DNA of 52,196 nucleotides from the NCBI GenBank assembly GCA_022821645.1, contig JAJEDE010000005.1, positions 1-52,196 of the forward strand, in the 5' to 3' direction. Under the pieces are notes generated by a model that was given only the letters and a program-made list of their open reading frames with translations, was not told where the DNA came from and made no database searches. This DNA is from Chloroflexota bacterium (GTDB taxonomy: Bacteria > Chloroflexota > UBA11872). Position 1 is the first letter of the stretch. Every line of letters starts with the position of its first letter. The position numbers were made by a program, and so were the translations under genes. This document shows, piece by piece, positions 22,630-31,842 of the stretch.

Positions 22630-22661
22630 CGCTCGTTGTCCTTCCGTGTCCCTTGCTGAAC

Positions 22662-22985
22662 CTACGCCGCCTGCGCGCTGATCGACTCGATCCGCACGCG
22701 CGTCAGTTCCTGGCGGTGACCCATCCGGCGTCGCCGGCGCTTACTCGCCTGGTACGTGAAGATCCGGATCTTCGGACCCCGCACGTGCGCCAGCACGCTC
22801 GCCTCCACCGAGGCCCCGTCCACCGTCGGCTGACCGACCCGAACCCCGTCCTCGTCGCTCACCAGCAACACATCGTCAAACGTCAGCGACCCTGACGCCT
22901 CGGCATCCAGCCGATCCATCTCCACCACATCGCCCGGCGACACGCGGTACTGCTTGCCCCCGGACGCAAAAATCGCGTAACCCAT
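22662..22985 (-). CDS. rplU: Ribosomal protein L21
   Basis: 107 residues: [58 protein letters not shown]. Complete bL21; the basic C-terminal motif binds 23S rRNA. First gene of the rplU-rpmA operon. The usual downstream obg is absent; noncoding repeats and then the island follow instead. Confidence 0.97.
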   Translation of the reverse strand: MGYAIFASGGKQYRVSPGDVVEMDRLDAEASGSLTFDDVLLVSDEDGVRVGQPTVDGASVEASVLAHVRGPKIRIFTYQASKRRRRRMGHRQELTRVRIESISAQAA

Positions 22986-23102
22986 AACGATCCCGCCGCT
23001 GGTTCTAGCTCAAGAAAATCCGGCGTCCCAACCGCGCGCCCATGCTTCGGCGCGCCACGCCGTCAACCCACCCATCCTAGCAAAACCCCGGTCAGTTCCC
23101 CC

Positions 23103-23347
23103 GTTCGTGGTGAGCCGGGCCGCCGTCTTCGGCGGGCCGTGTCGAACCACATCCATCGGTCACCCAAACCGTTCGTGGTGAGCCGACCCGTAGTCTTTCG
23201 GAGGGTCGTGTCGAACCACCCTCCGCCCTCCTCATCCGATCCACCGTAGGGGCGGGTCTGTGACCCGCCCGTCTTCCGGTCGACGCCACCCGTGAAACCG
23301 TTCGTGGTGAGCCGGTGCGAAGTCCTCGAAGCACCGTGTCGAACCAC
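23103..23347. repeat. Three covarying hairpin repeats
   Basis: Copies at 23103-23150, 23171-23219 and 23300-23347 share the frame GTTCGTGGTGAGCCG ... GTGTCGAACCAC (outer arms GTGGT/ACCAC pair). The inner stems differ but stay paired: GGCC(C)GCCG type, GACCC/GGGTC and GGTGC/GCACC. Between copies two and three is another perfect hairpin, GGGCGGGTC-TGT-GACCCGCCC (23250-23270). All lie in the 897-bp gap 22986-23882, which also has ATTGCC-rich sequence at 23630-23700 and a fourth CCCTCTCC palindrome (23391-23424). No gene is supported there. Confidence 0.75.
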
Positions 23348-23882
23348 CCCGCCCGGAAGCGGCAACCACCCTCCAGCGTGCCGTTCTTCTCCTTCTCCCT
23401 TGAGGGAGAAGGCTGGGATGAGGGTGGCTGCCATCCCCAGCTCCCACGCCAAGCCAGCAGCAACCCACCTTTCCTCGCCGCCCTGGCATCAGCATCCCCA
23501 GGCTACCCCTGCTGGTGGTGAGCCTGTCCTGAGCCTGTCGAAGCGGCCGCCCTGTAATCCGTCCAAGAGCCCGCCCCGAGCCTGCCGAAGGAGGGAAGGC
23601 CCGAATCGAACCACAGCCCTACCAGCCTTGCTTGCAATGCCGGCAACGCATGCACTGCTTGCATTGCCGGCATTGCCATCATTGCCAGCACCCGCCATCC
23701 CCGGCCCCGGCCAGGCTCTCCCCGAGCGCAATCCACACGACCGGAACGCCCCACGACCATGGCCCCACTTTGACCAAACCTTCCCCCGCACCTAGCATCG
23801 AGAGCCGGGGGGCGGACGGCACCAGCAACCCACGCATGGAGCCTATGCCGCGCGGAATAACAGCCTGCGCCCGGAGGATCCG

Positions 23883-24146
23883 ATGGACACCACCGCGTCG
23901 CTCGATGTTGGAACCTTCTTGACCGTTGCGGTGACTGGCGGGGCGGCCTTGGGTGGGCTGATCCTGGCGCTGTTTGCCTGGCTCCGTTCCGATATTCGCG
24001 ACCTCCGCCAACGTCTCGATAGCTTCATCGACAGTCACGGACCAGCCAGGCTGGAGGCGAGCGAGACGACGGCGCTTCGAGGCATCGTGCGCGAGGTTCT
24101 GCGAGAAGAACGGGCCAACCCGGCGCACACGACCGATCCCACCTGA
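23883..24146 (+). CDS. Small single-pass membrane protein
   Basis: 87 residues. The ATG at 23883 follows GGAGGATCCG, a good ribosome binding site. One transmembrane helix (about residues 11-33, FLTVAVTGGAALGGLILALFAWL) is followed by a charged helix (RSDIRDLRQRLDSFIDSH) likely to be amphipathic or coiled-coil. No known family recognised. It lies alone, convergent with the phnA-like gene. A membrane-anchored scaffold or phage-holin-like protein are possibilities, neither supported further. Confidence 0.6.
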   Translation: MDTTASLDVGTFLTVAVTGGAALGGLILALFAWLRSDIRDLRQRLDSFIDSHGPARLEASETTALRGIVREVLREERANPAHTTDPT

Positions 24147-24295
24147 CGATCCCCGCCTCCTCTTCCCCCTCCCTTCTCACTTCTCTTCCCTCTCCCCTTC
24201 GACCAGGAATCCCGCTCCGCTTCGCCTACGCAACCATCGCCATCGACGGCGACCCCTCCATTCCCGCCGCACGGCCGCAAGCGGTGAACGCTCGC

Positions 24296-25510
24296 CTAGA
24301 TCTGCAGCCCGTCCATTGCGATCGGGAAGGCGTCGGCGTTGCGGAGCGTGGCGCTTCGCGCTTCGACCTCAGGTAACAGTCGGCGATTCGACGCAAACGG
24401 CACGGTCACTTCGTGCAGGCCGCCGTGGGAGCGCAGGCGGGAGGCGCTCAGGACCGATAGATCATGCGCGCCGGGCGCTCGGCCAAAGACTGAGCCGCGA
24501 TCGCTGAGCAGAACGATGTCGCCGATGCGGTCGCCCGGCAACTCGTACGTTCTTGCGGCTTCGGCGCGGGGCAGGGCCTCGTCGATGCGCGGGTCGTCGC
24601 GCAGACGCTGGATGGCCGCTTCCACCTGGTCGGGCGGCAGGTGGACGGTCGCAAACGACCCGAGGCCGGCGTGGTGCGTCACGTGCGGATCGGTTATCGG
24701 CAGCACCACCCGGAACGGCCCGGGCACCGCCCCGTCCAGCAGCGTTTCCAGGTAGACAATGTTGGGCGCGCCGTCGGGATGGCACTTGTCGTTCATGCCG
24801 TGGTCGGCGGTCAGCACAATCACGGCCCCGAGCGCGTCGAGCTCGGCCAGGCGGTGGTCAAGCGACGTGTAGAAGGCGTCGGCCTCGGGCGAGCCGGGCG
24901 CATGGGTGTGCTGCACGAAGTCCGTGAGCGATAGATAGAGCAGGTCAGCTAGGCGCTCGCGCACCAGGTAGACGCCGCAGGCCATGACAAAGTCGCTCAT
25001 GCGGCCGGAGTAAATGTCGGGGTTGTCCCGGCCCATGCGCCGGGTGACACCCGCAATGCCATGCTCGTGCTCGGTTGTCTCGTGCGCCAACTCGCCGGAA
25101 AAGCAGATGCCGCGCCATCCGGTAGCCAGCATGGTGCGCAGCTTGTCCTTGGCCGTGATGGCGGCCACGCGGCGGCCTTCCTGGCTGTACCCGGCGAACA
25201 AGGACTCGCAGCGCAAGAAGCGCGGGTGGTCCATCATCACTTCCGCCTCGCGCTTGGCGTCGTAAAAGTAGTTGCCGGAAATGCCGTGCGCGGCGGGCGG
25301 CCGGCCGGTGACGATGGTCATGTTGTTGGGGTTGGTGAACGAGGGAATCGCCGCCGGGACCAGGTGATACGCGCCTTCGCGTTGGAAGCGGGCCAGCGTG
25401 GACATGCACCCATGGTCGATCGCCGCGTCCACGTAGGCCGGCTCCGTGCCGTCGGCGCAGATCACCACCACGGGCGTCCGGGATTCAGGCAACGGCAACC
25501 TCGCGTTCAA
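24296..25510 (-). CDS. phnA: Phosphonoacetate hydrolase
   Basis: 404 residues, the usual length. Alkaline-phosphatase superfamily motifs: VVICADGTEPAYVDAA (metal Asp), IPSFTNPNNMTIVTGRPP with the Thr nucleophile, AAITAKDKLRTML, LSLTDFVQHTHAPG (Asp/His), VLTADHGMNDKCHP (Asp-His pair) and late ITDPHVTHHAGLGSFA and RSHGGLHEV (His). This pattern, including the TNPNN and AKDKLR segments, is specific for PhnA. It splits phosphonoacetate into acetate and phosphate, with two zinc ions. It stands alone here; the usual LysR activator PhnR is absent. It complements the phosphonate-type cluster at 11.6-16.9 kb. Confidence 0.88.
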   Translation of the reverse strand: MNARLPLPESRTPVVVICADGTEPAYVDAAIDHGCMSTLARFQREGAYHLVPAAIPSFTNPNNMTIVTGRPPAAHGISGNYFYDAKREAEVMMDHPRFLRCESLFAGYSQEGRRVAAITAKDKLRTMLATGWRGICFSGELAHETTEHEHGIAGVTRRMGRDNPDIYSGRMSDFVMACGVYLVRERLADLLYLSLTDFVQHTHAPGSPEADAFYTSLDHRLAELDALGAVIVLTADHGMNDKCHPDGAPNIVYLETLLDGAVPGPFRVVLPITDPHVTHHAGLGSFATVHLPPDQVEAAIQRLRDDPRIDEALPRAEAARTYELPGDRIGDIVLLSDRGSVFGRAPGAHDLSVLSASRLRSHGGLHEVTVPFASNRRLLPEVEARSATLRNADAFPIAMDGLQI

Positions 25511-26326
25511 CGTTCGGATCCACGCCCAGTCTAGAGGCGATCTCGGCTCCCGGTGGCCTTCCGGCCTGGGTCGAGTGCGCGTGTTCGCGGCTCAACGTCG
25601 TGGCCGAAGCATATGCGGTCGCTGTACCGGGATCCCGGACCCTGACGGCCAACACAAGACTCCGAGCGCAGCGCAGCGGAGCCCAGAGCCTGGCCTGAGC
25701 CTCTCGAACAGCCTTCCCTGAGCTGTTCGAATGGGGAATCCGGCCCTCTTGCCGCGCCCGATCCCCAATCAAGGCGCACCACGGACCGAACCTGGGCTCC
25801 TACCCGCGCTGAGCCCATCGCCCACAGCCCGGCGGACCCTCGATCTGGGCCGGCCCCGTGTCGGGTACGGAACCGGCGCCCCGGCTATTCACTTGTCCCT
25901 TGCAATCTGTACTCTGAAAGAGTACCATTGGCCCCATGACCACGCAAATCCAAATCTCCAATCCCGGTGCCCAGGCGCCGGACCGGTCGCGCCGTCGGGT
26001 GGCCGACCGCCCCGCCGCCTGCCCTGCCCCTTTCGAATGGGCCTGCCCTGAGCCTGTCGAATGGGCCTGCCCCGAAGCCCGTCGGCTGCACTCGTCCGCC
26101 AGCCGCAATCCACCCTGCCGTCCGCGCCCCGCCCCCGTGCTCAACGCCGCCCACCGCGCCGCCCAAAACCACCCCAAAATCGACGCCCCCCGCCCTCAAG
26201 AGTTTTTTGGAAAAAACTCTTACGCGCACACAACCCCCCGCCCCGCAGCCAGCTTCCCCACCCCCGATTGACGCCAGCGCCCAATCCCGACAATCTGCGC
26301 TCACACCCCGCCAAGGAACCCACCCC
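25511..26326. other. Intergenic region with dispersed repeats
   Basis: 816 bp between divergent genes. It contains repeats of the CCTGAGCCTGTCGAATGGG type (about 25685-25735 in variant form and 26027-26083) and the A/T hairpin at 26198. Long open frames here are repeat- and GC-driven. No gene is supported. Confidence 0.55.
26198..26221. repeat. Perfect 11-bp inverted repeat AAGAGTTTTTT-GG-AAAAAACTCTT
   Basis: An exact palindrome with six T and six A, unusual in this GC-rich DNA, about 105 bp before the aldo/keto reductase. It could be a two-way intrinsic terminator or an operator. Confidence 0.7.
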
Positions 26327-27346
26327 ATGCAATACCGCAAGCTCGGCGACACCGGCCCCGAGGTTTCCGCTCTCGGCTTCGGCGGCTGGCCCATGGGCGG
26401 CGCCCGCTACGGCTCCATCGACAACGACCTGGCCACCGCCGCCATCGGCCGCGCCCTCGACCTCGGCGTCACCCTCTTCGACACCGCCGTCGCCTACGGC
26501 CTCGGCACCTCCGAATCGCTCATGGGCAACGCCCTCCAGGGCCACTGGGACGACATCGTCGTCGTCACCAAGACCGGCATCGTCCCCGAGCCCGACAACC
26601 CCGACGCCTTCATCCGCGATGGACGCGCCGAGACCATCAAGTCTCAATGCGACTTCAGCCTCAAGGCCCTCGGCACCGACTACATCGACGTCTACCTCAT
26701 CCACTGGCCCGACTTCGACACTCCCAGGGACGAAACGATGCGAGCCATGGAAGACCTCAAGGCCGAGGGCAAGATCGGCCACGTCGGCGTCTCCAACTTC
26801 TCCACCGCCCTGATGGACGAGTGCCTCGCCGTCACCCCGATCGTGGCCAACCAGGTCGGCTACCACATGCTCGACCGCCGCCACGCCGACGAGATCATTC
26901 CCTACTGCGCCGCCAACGGCATCGGCGTCATGGCCTACGGCTCCCTCGCCCACGGCGTCCTCACCGGCGCCTTCAAGCCCGATCACCAGTTCGAGGAGGG
27001 CGACTGGCGCTCGCTGGGCAACGCCTTTGGCCTCCCGCTGTTCCATCCCGACTACCTGCCCGAAACCCTCGAGGCCGTCGACGAAGTCACCGCCGCCGCC
27101 GAGCAGGTCGGCCTCACCACGCCCCAGCTCGCGCTGCGCTGGGTCCTGGACGAACCGGCCATCTCCACCGCACTCGTCGGTTTCCGCACGCCGGCCGAAG
27201 TCGATGCGGCCGTCGAGGCCCTTGAAGCCGACCTGCCGGATGACCTGATGACCGAACCCAACCAGGCAACCTTCGAGGCCTACCAACGCCTCCTCGCGGG
27301 CGGGGCGCCCACCACGCGCGAACAAGGGCCGAGCCGCCGGGCCTAG
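26327..27346 (+). CDS. Aldo/keto reductase
   Basis: 339 residues. ATG 26327 opens MQYRKLGDTGPEVSALGFGG and has AAGGA upstream; the long 5' open frame is repeat. The (beta/alpha)8 barrel shows FDTAVAYGLGTSE (catalytic Asp and Tyr), VVVTKTG (Lys) and YLIHWPD (His), so the tetrad is complete. The C-terminal ALVGFRTPAEVDAAV binds the NADP phosphate. It reduces an aldehyde or ketone, likely sugar-derived (the family includes L-glyceraldehyde 3-phosphate and galactose dehydrogenases). Its stop overlaps the end of the convergent gene at 27343. Confidence 0.9.
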   Translation: MQYRKLGDTGPEVSALGFGGWPMGGARYGSIDNDLATAAIGRALDLGVTLFDTAVAYGLGTSESLMGNALQGHWDDIVVVTKTGIVPEPDNPDAFIRDGRAETIKSQCDFSLKALGTDYIDVYLIHWPDFDTPRDETMRAMEDLKAEGKIGHVGVSNFSTALMDECLAVTPIVANQVGYHMLDRRHADEIIPYCAANGIGVMAYGSLAHGVLTGAFKPDHQFEEGDWRSLGNAFGLPLFHPDYLPETLEAVDEVTAAAEQVGLTTPQLALRWVLDEPAISTALVGFRTPAEVDAAVEALEADLPDDLMTEPNQATFEAYQRLLAGGAPTTREQGPSRRA

Positions 27347-27906
27347 CCTTCGGCGACCACCGCCCCCAGCAGGTTCGCGCCAGCCTCCCGCAGGATCGCG
27401 CGCGCCCGAATCGCATCGTCCCGATTCGTCCGCGCATGCACCACGGTCAGCAACACCCCATCCGCCCGAGCCGCCAGCGTCCGCCCATCGGGCACATCCA
27501 GCAACGCCGGTGCAGCCACCACCACCAGGTCGTGCGCCTCCGCCTCGCCGCGCAACCAGGCCAGAAACACCGCCCCGGAAAGCAACGCCGGATCGCCAGC
27601 CCGGACCGCCTCCGCCGTCACAACCGAGAGATTGTCCGGCACAGTATGCGCTTCCGACTCACCGCCGCTGGCCGTGTCATCGACATCGGCATCAACCAGC
27701 AGCACCCGCCGCCCCGTCTGCGCCAGCGCCGCGGCCAGGTGCGCCGCCACATGCCGCCGCGGCTCCCCGCTATGCGGACTCGTGACAGCCACAACCGCAT
27801 GTGCCCGCCCACCCAGCGCCACCAGCGTGTTGGCGCGCAACTCCGTAAAGCCCTCGGCCAGGGCCTCGCCATCCGGCAACTCCGCCAGGATCCGTGGATC
27901 AGCCAC
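27343..27906 (-). CDS. CpsD/CapB-like P-loop protein with degenerate Walker A
   Basis: 187 residues at the end of the exopolysaccharide operon. The fold follows bacterial tyrosine kinases/ParA-like regulators: AVVAVTSPHSGEPRRHVAAH stands where SPxPGEGKST is expected, and RRVLLVDADVDD is the Walker A' motif. The P-loop lysine and following Ser/Thr are missing (GEPRRH). No tyrosine cluster follows. It probably associates with the Wzz proteins just upstream to control polymer length, perhaps without ATP hydrolysis. The start overlaps the preceding wzz-like gene by 8 nt. Confidence 0.7.
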   Translation of the reverse strand: MADPRILAELPDGEALAEGFTELRANTLVALGGRAHAVVAVTSPHSGEPRRHVAAHLAAALAQTGRRVLLVDADVDDTASGGESEAHTVPDNLSVVTAEAVRAGDPALLSGAVFLAWLRGEAEAHDLVVVAAPALLDVPDGRTLAARADGVLLTVVHARTNRDDAIRARAILREAGANLLGAVVAEG

Positions 27907-28501
27907 GAGACATCCGCGTCAGCGGCCAAACCAGCCAGATCGCCCCAACGCCCAACACGGCGCCCAGCACCGCGGCGATGGGCAACGCCACCTCAGCCCG
28001 CGGCCACACCGGCGCCCCCGGCGGCCGCGCCGCATCGATCACCGACACTTCAAGACCTCGTTCCCGATCATTCAGCCGCTCCGGCGTTGCCACATCCACC
28101 ACCAGCAACGCCGCCAGCCCGTTCACCGTCAAAGCGGCTCGCGCCGCATCGGAATCTTCGGATTGAATCGTCACCAGCAGCCGGTCGCCGTCGCCGTTCG
28201 TACGTACATTGCGAACGATCTCCCCATCCGACAGCCCCCCGCGCTCCGCATCAGGCAGCCGGGAGGCATAAGCCTCCGAGTCCACCCAGGCGGCGTAGTT
28301 GCGAATCAGCCGCGCGGAGGCTTCGGCGGCTCCCAGGTCGGCAATCCGCGGCCGGATCGACACGTCCGTCGATGCGCGATAGACCGGCGTCGCCACCAGC
28401 ACCACCACCAAGGCAATCACGGCCGCTACGACGGCAGCCGCGGCGGCTCCGACCAGGAACAGTCGCAGCGGTGGCTGGGCCGGTGGATTGGCCTCACTCA
28501 C
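27899..28501 (-). CDS. Wzz/YveK-type polysaccharide co-polymerase (short)
   Basis: 200 residues with two transmembrane helices (about 13-37 and 168-193) and a periplasmic domain between, the Wzz topology. The second helix is preceded by ARPPGAPVWPR, the conserved proline-rich Wzz segment. It sets chain length of an exported polysaccharide. It overlaps its neighbours at both ends (4 and 8 nt). A second Wzz-like gene directly upstream makes a tandem pair. Confidence 0.75.
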   Translation of the reverse strand: MSEANPPAQPPLRLFLVGAAAAAVVAAVIALVVVLVATPVYRASTDVSIRPRIADLGAAEASARLIRNYAAWVDSEAYASRLPDAERGGLSDGEIVRNVRTNGDGDRLLVTIQSEDSDAARAALTVNGLAALLVVDVATPERLNDRERGLEVSVIDAARPPGAPVWPRAEVALPIAAVLGAVLGVGAIWLVWPLTRMSRG

Positions 28502-29169
28502 CGCACGGTCCCGATCACGGACGTGTCCAGCAAGTCGGGCACGTCATCCGCAAACAACCGGTTTATCCGCCAGTCAACCACCAGCACCACAAACACGGCC
28601 GCCAACAGCGCGGCCAAGGTCGCCAGGGCCGCGTTGAGAATCACAAGCACAAGCCGCGGGCGAGCTGCCTCGTCAGTCTTGTCGATCAGACGAAGCGTTC
28701 CCAATTCGCTCAGGCTGGGATACAGCCTGGTCTGATCTTCGACCAGCAACTTCACGGCGGCGTCGATGATCGTCTGTGCTGACTGGTCTTCCCAGGTCAG
28801 CTCCAGCCGCAGCCCGCGTGCCAACGGAAAGACGTCGATCGTGCTGGCGAGCACTTCCAGATCAACCGCAACGCCTTCTTCGGCCACAGCATCCACGACC
28901 TCGCGGAGCAGGCTGCGGCCGCGCGCCAGTCGAACCAGATCCTCAATGACAACGGATGAGGCTTGCGCCCGGCTGTTCTCGATCCCGAACTGACGGTCTT
29001 CGCTGTCCGGCGGCAGCTCCAGCACCAGCAGCAATTCCGCCTCCGCCTCGTAGTTCACGGGACCGAACGCCTGCCAGAAAAACGAACCGATCAGCGTGGC
29101 AATCGTGACCGCGCCGATAAACCACCACCAGCGGCCCAGGATTCGGCCGACGCGTTCGATCGACATCAA
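28498..29169 (-). CDS. Wzz-type chain-length determinant
   Basis: 223 residues. Transmembrane helix 1 is about 14-34 (WWWFIGAVTIATLIGSFFW), and helix 2 about 176-197 (LVLVILNAALATLAALLAAVFVVLVVD), with a periplasmic domain between containing the usual alternating helical pattern. The proline-rich motif before helix 2 is reduced to EAARPRL. The start overlaps the glycosyltransferase stop (4 nt) and its own stop overlaps the next wzz-like start. Confidence 0.75.
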   Translation of the reverse strand: MMSIERVGRILGRWWWFIGAVTIATLIGSFFWQAFGPVNYEAEAELLLVLELPPDSEDRQFGIENSRAQASSVVIEDLVRLARGRSLLREVVDAVAEEGVAVDLEVLASTIDVFPLARGLRLELTWEDQSAQTIIDAAVKLLVEDQTRLYPSLSELGTLRLIDKTDEAARPRLVLVILNAALATLAALLAAVFVVLVVDWRINRLFADDVPDLLDTSVIGTVR

Positions 29170-30317
29170 GCTTCGGGAACGGGCGACTTGCCGTGCGCCA
29201 GGAGCGTGGTGTTGATCGCTTCCAAGAGACTGCGACGGAAGTTCTCGCGGCTGAACCGGCGCGCATTGGCTACGAGTGCGTCAGTATCGAAGGCCATAGA
29301 TTGAACGTGGCGCAGCGCGGCGCCGAGGGATGCAACCGACTGCTCGCCAAACAACACGCCTGTCGTTCCGTCAATCACTGTATCCAGCGCCCCACCTGAG
29401 CCGTAGGCCACGACGGGTCGGCCGGCGGCCTGGGCTTCGACCGGGGTGATTCCGAAGTCCTCGTCACCCGGAAACAGAAACGCTCGGCAGCGCGCCATTT
29501 CCACGCTCACGTCGCGGTCGGGCAGCCTACCAAGAAACCTCACGGTCGGCCCCGCCAGCGCCCGAAGGTCAGATTCGGCGCGTCCGGTCCCCACGATTCG
29601 CAACGGCAAGTCCAGTTCGGTGCATGCGCGAACCGCCAGATCGATTCGCTTGTAGGGAATCAGGCGCGACACGATCAGAAACGCGTCGCCTATGTCCGTC
29701 GTCGGTTCGAATCTCTCCACGTCCACCGGCGGATAGACGATGCTCGACGATCGGCCATAGAAGCGCTGGATGCGGTCGGCTACAGCCCGCGAGATAGCCA
29801 GGAACTGGGTCACCTGCTGCGCCGCGTTGCGATCCCAGCGGCGTGCCCAGGCCAGCAGCAGCGGCAAGAGGAGGCGCGACCAAACCGGCGCCCGTTCGCC
29901 GGCCAGGTACGTATCCGGCATCCAGAGAAAACGCGTGGGCGTCAGGCAATAGCACACGTGCACGGCGCCCTGCGCTGGGCGAATCCCCTTGCAAAAGGCA
30001 CTGGAGTTGCTGAGGACCAGGTCGGCATTGGGAATCCGCAACCCGCCGAACGCCAGCGGATAGAACGGTAAGAGCGCCTGGTGGTTGGTGCGCCACAGGG
30101 GGAATTGCTGGAGCCACGTATGGCGAATGTCCAGGCGCCGAAAGGTCGGGTCGACCAGCGCTGGCTCGTAGAACGACGTATAGACCGGAGCCGACGGAAA
30201 CATGCGGTGCATTTCCACCAGCACATTTTCGGCTCCGCCCTGCTGATTCAACCAGTCGTGAACCAGCGCCGTGCGGGGCCGCGTCACGGGTGCGGAATCT
30301 GGCTCAATATGCGCCAC
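29166..30317 (-). CDS. GT4-family glycosyltransferase
   Basis: 383 residues. The N-terminal domain begins TALVHDWLNQQGGAENVLVE, the glycine-rich acceptor loop; the C-terminal Rossmann half has FLIVSRLIPYKRIDLAVRA and the E-x7-E motif in EDFGITPVEAQAAGRPVVAYGSGG. This is a retaining NDP-sugar transferase of exopolysaccharide assembly. It overlaps the preceding polyprenyl glycosylphosphotransferase gene by 14 nt, so translation is coupled. Confidence 0.9.
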   Translation of the reverse strand: MAHIEPDSAPVTRPRTALVHDWLNQQGGAENVLVEMHRMFPSAPVYTSFYEPALVDPTFRRLDIRHTWLQQFPLWRTNHQALLPFYPLAFGGLRIPNADLVLSNSSAFCKGIRPAQGAVHVCYCLTPTRFLWMPDTYLAGERAPVWSRLLLPLLLAWARRWDRNAAQQVTQFLAISRAVADRIQRFYGRSSSIVYPPVDVERFEPTTDIGDAFLIVSRLIPYKRIDLAVRACTELDLPLRIVGTGRAESDLRALAGPTVRFLGRLPDRDVSVEMARCRAFLFPGDEDFGITPVEAQAAGRPVVAYGSGGALDTVIDGTTGVLFGEQSVASLGAALRHVQSMAFDTDALVANARRFSRENFRRSLLEAINTTLLAHGKSPVPEA

Positions 30318-31842
30318 GTCCGCTCAGAACTGTCGGAATCGTCTGCAGCAGGATGCGCAGGTCCAGACCGAGGGACCAGTTCGACACGTAGAACGTGTCC
30401 AGCATCACCATTTCGTCAAAGCCCAGGTCGCTGCGACCGCTCACCTGCCACAAGCCGGTAAGTCCCGGCAGCACTTGCAGGCGATGGCGCGCCCAATCGT
30501 CGTACTGCGCCACCTCGGCCGGCACCTGTGCCCGCGGGCCCACCAGGCTCATGTGGCCCAGCAGCACATTCAGGAGCTGCGGCAGTTCGTCAATACTCAG
30601 GCGCCGGAGCAGACGACCGACACGCGTGCGGCGTTGATCGTCCCTCGCCTTGAACAGCAACGGGTGGCGCTCGTCACTGAACAGTTCGTGCTTTCGTTCT
30701 TCGGCGTCCTGCACCATTGACCGAAACTTGAACACGCGGAACGACCGACCGTCGCGCCCAATCCGGGTTTGCCGAAAGAGGACTGGACCCGGAGAGTCCA
30801 GCCGGATCGCCAGCCCGATCAACAGCCACAGCGGAGACGAAAGCACCAGGCCCATCAGACTGGCCGTTAGGTCTAATGCGCGCTTCTGCATGTACCGAAA
30901 CCCCGTAATCTCCGGTTCGCGCAGGGTCACCAGCGGAATCCCCGCCACGGGATGAATGTCCATCCGACCGAATTGTGCTTCGAGCAGATCGGGTACCACC
31001 CGAAACTGCACGCCCTGTCGGCGGCACCGCTCGATAACCGGCGCAAGTTTGTGCTGCACGCTCGAGGGCAGTGCGGCATACACCACGTCTACCTGTTCGG
31101 ACTCAATCACCGAAGCCAGATCGTCCACGGTTCCTAGCCGGGCGAAGCGACCGAAGGCCGAGTTTGCGCCGTTTCCACTCGAGTCGAGGTATCCAATCAC
31201 GCGGTTGCCGAGGCTGCGGTTTGCCGTGAGCTGCTGCATCAGGAACTTGGCCACCGCGCCGCCGCCCACCACCAGGATGCGCTGATTGTCGTAGCCGGCT
31301 CGGCGAAGCAGTCCCAGCCCTATTCGGCGCAATAGCACCCAGAGCACAGCGAAACCGAAGCCAAACGTTCCCAGGTAGAGGAACATCAGGCGTGAGAAGA
31401 AGACCGGACGTGAGACGAAGAACACCACGATCACGGCCGCCGTTCCAATCAGCGTGCCAACCGCAATCCGTCCCAGGTCTTCGACCAGGGACGTGCCGCG
31501 GCGTGACTGGTACCGACCAAGTCCGGCAAAGCTCAGAAGCGTCACCGGGATGAACAGGCCGGCGACTACCCAGTAGGCATCCAGGGGGGTGAACTGGAAC
31601 TCATTCAGCGTCGGACCCAGTCGCCACGTATAGCGGGCCGTATATGCCAGCAGAAATGCGCCGAAGAGAAGCGCGAGATCGCCGATCGCCAACACTCGCG
31701 GGGATGCCAGGAATCGCCACGCCGCGTGGTGATGGCGGCGTTGGGCGACTGAACTCGCATTCGTCTCGGCCGGCGTCGTTGGCCGGGGACTGCGCACGCG
31801 AGTCAGCTTGAGTCGAGGGCGTGTCGATACAGACTGAGACAT
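30304..31842 (-). CDS. Polyprenyl-phosphate glycosyl-1-phosphate transferase (WbaP-like)
   Basis: About 512 residues. Four or five N-terminal transmembrane helices (about 35-150), a CoA-binding-like domain ([18 protein letters not shown]), then a re-entrant helix and the catalytic domain: [46 protein letters not shown] and [20 protein letters not shown]. It starts the repeat unit by moving sugar-1-phosphate to undecaprenyl phosphate. The ATG at 31842 has CGGAG nearby; one at 31863 is possible. Either overlaps the upstream glycosyltransferase gene. Confidence 0.9.
   Translation of the reverse strand: MSQSVSTRPRLKLTRVRSPRPTTPAETNASSVAQRRHHHAAWRFLASPRVLAIGDLALLFGAFLLAYTARYTWRLGPTLNEFQFTPLDAYWVVAGLFIPVTLLSFAGLGRYQSRRGTSLVEDLGRIAVGTLIGTAAVIVVFFVSRPVFFSRLMFLYLGTFGFGFAVLWVLLRRIGLGLLRRAGYDNQRILVVGGGAVAKFLMQQLTANRSLGNRVIGYLDSSGNGANSAFGRFARLGTVDDLASVIESEQVDVVYAALPSSVQHKLAPVIERCRRQGVQFRVVPDLLEAQFGRMDIHPVAGIPLVTLREPEITGFRYMQKRALDLTASLMGLVLSSPLWLLIGLAIRLDSPGPVLFRQTRIGRDGRSFRVFKFRSMVQDAEERKHELFSDERHPLLFKARDDQRRTRVGRLLRRLSIDELPQLLNVLLGHMSLVGPRAQVPAEVAQYDDWARHRLQVLPGLTGLWQVSGRSDLGFDEMVMLDTFYVSNWSLGLDLRILLQTIPTVLSGRGAY

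Noticed and set aside
26141..27325. 394-residue open frame antisense to the aldo/keto reductase
   Set aside because: Low-complexity Gly/Val/Glu composition typical of the antisense of a GC-rich gene; the plus strand has the full catalytic tetrad.
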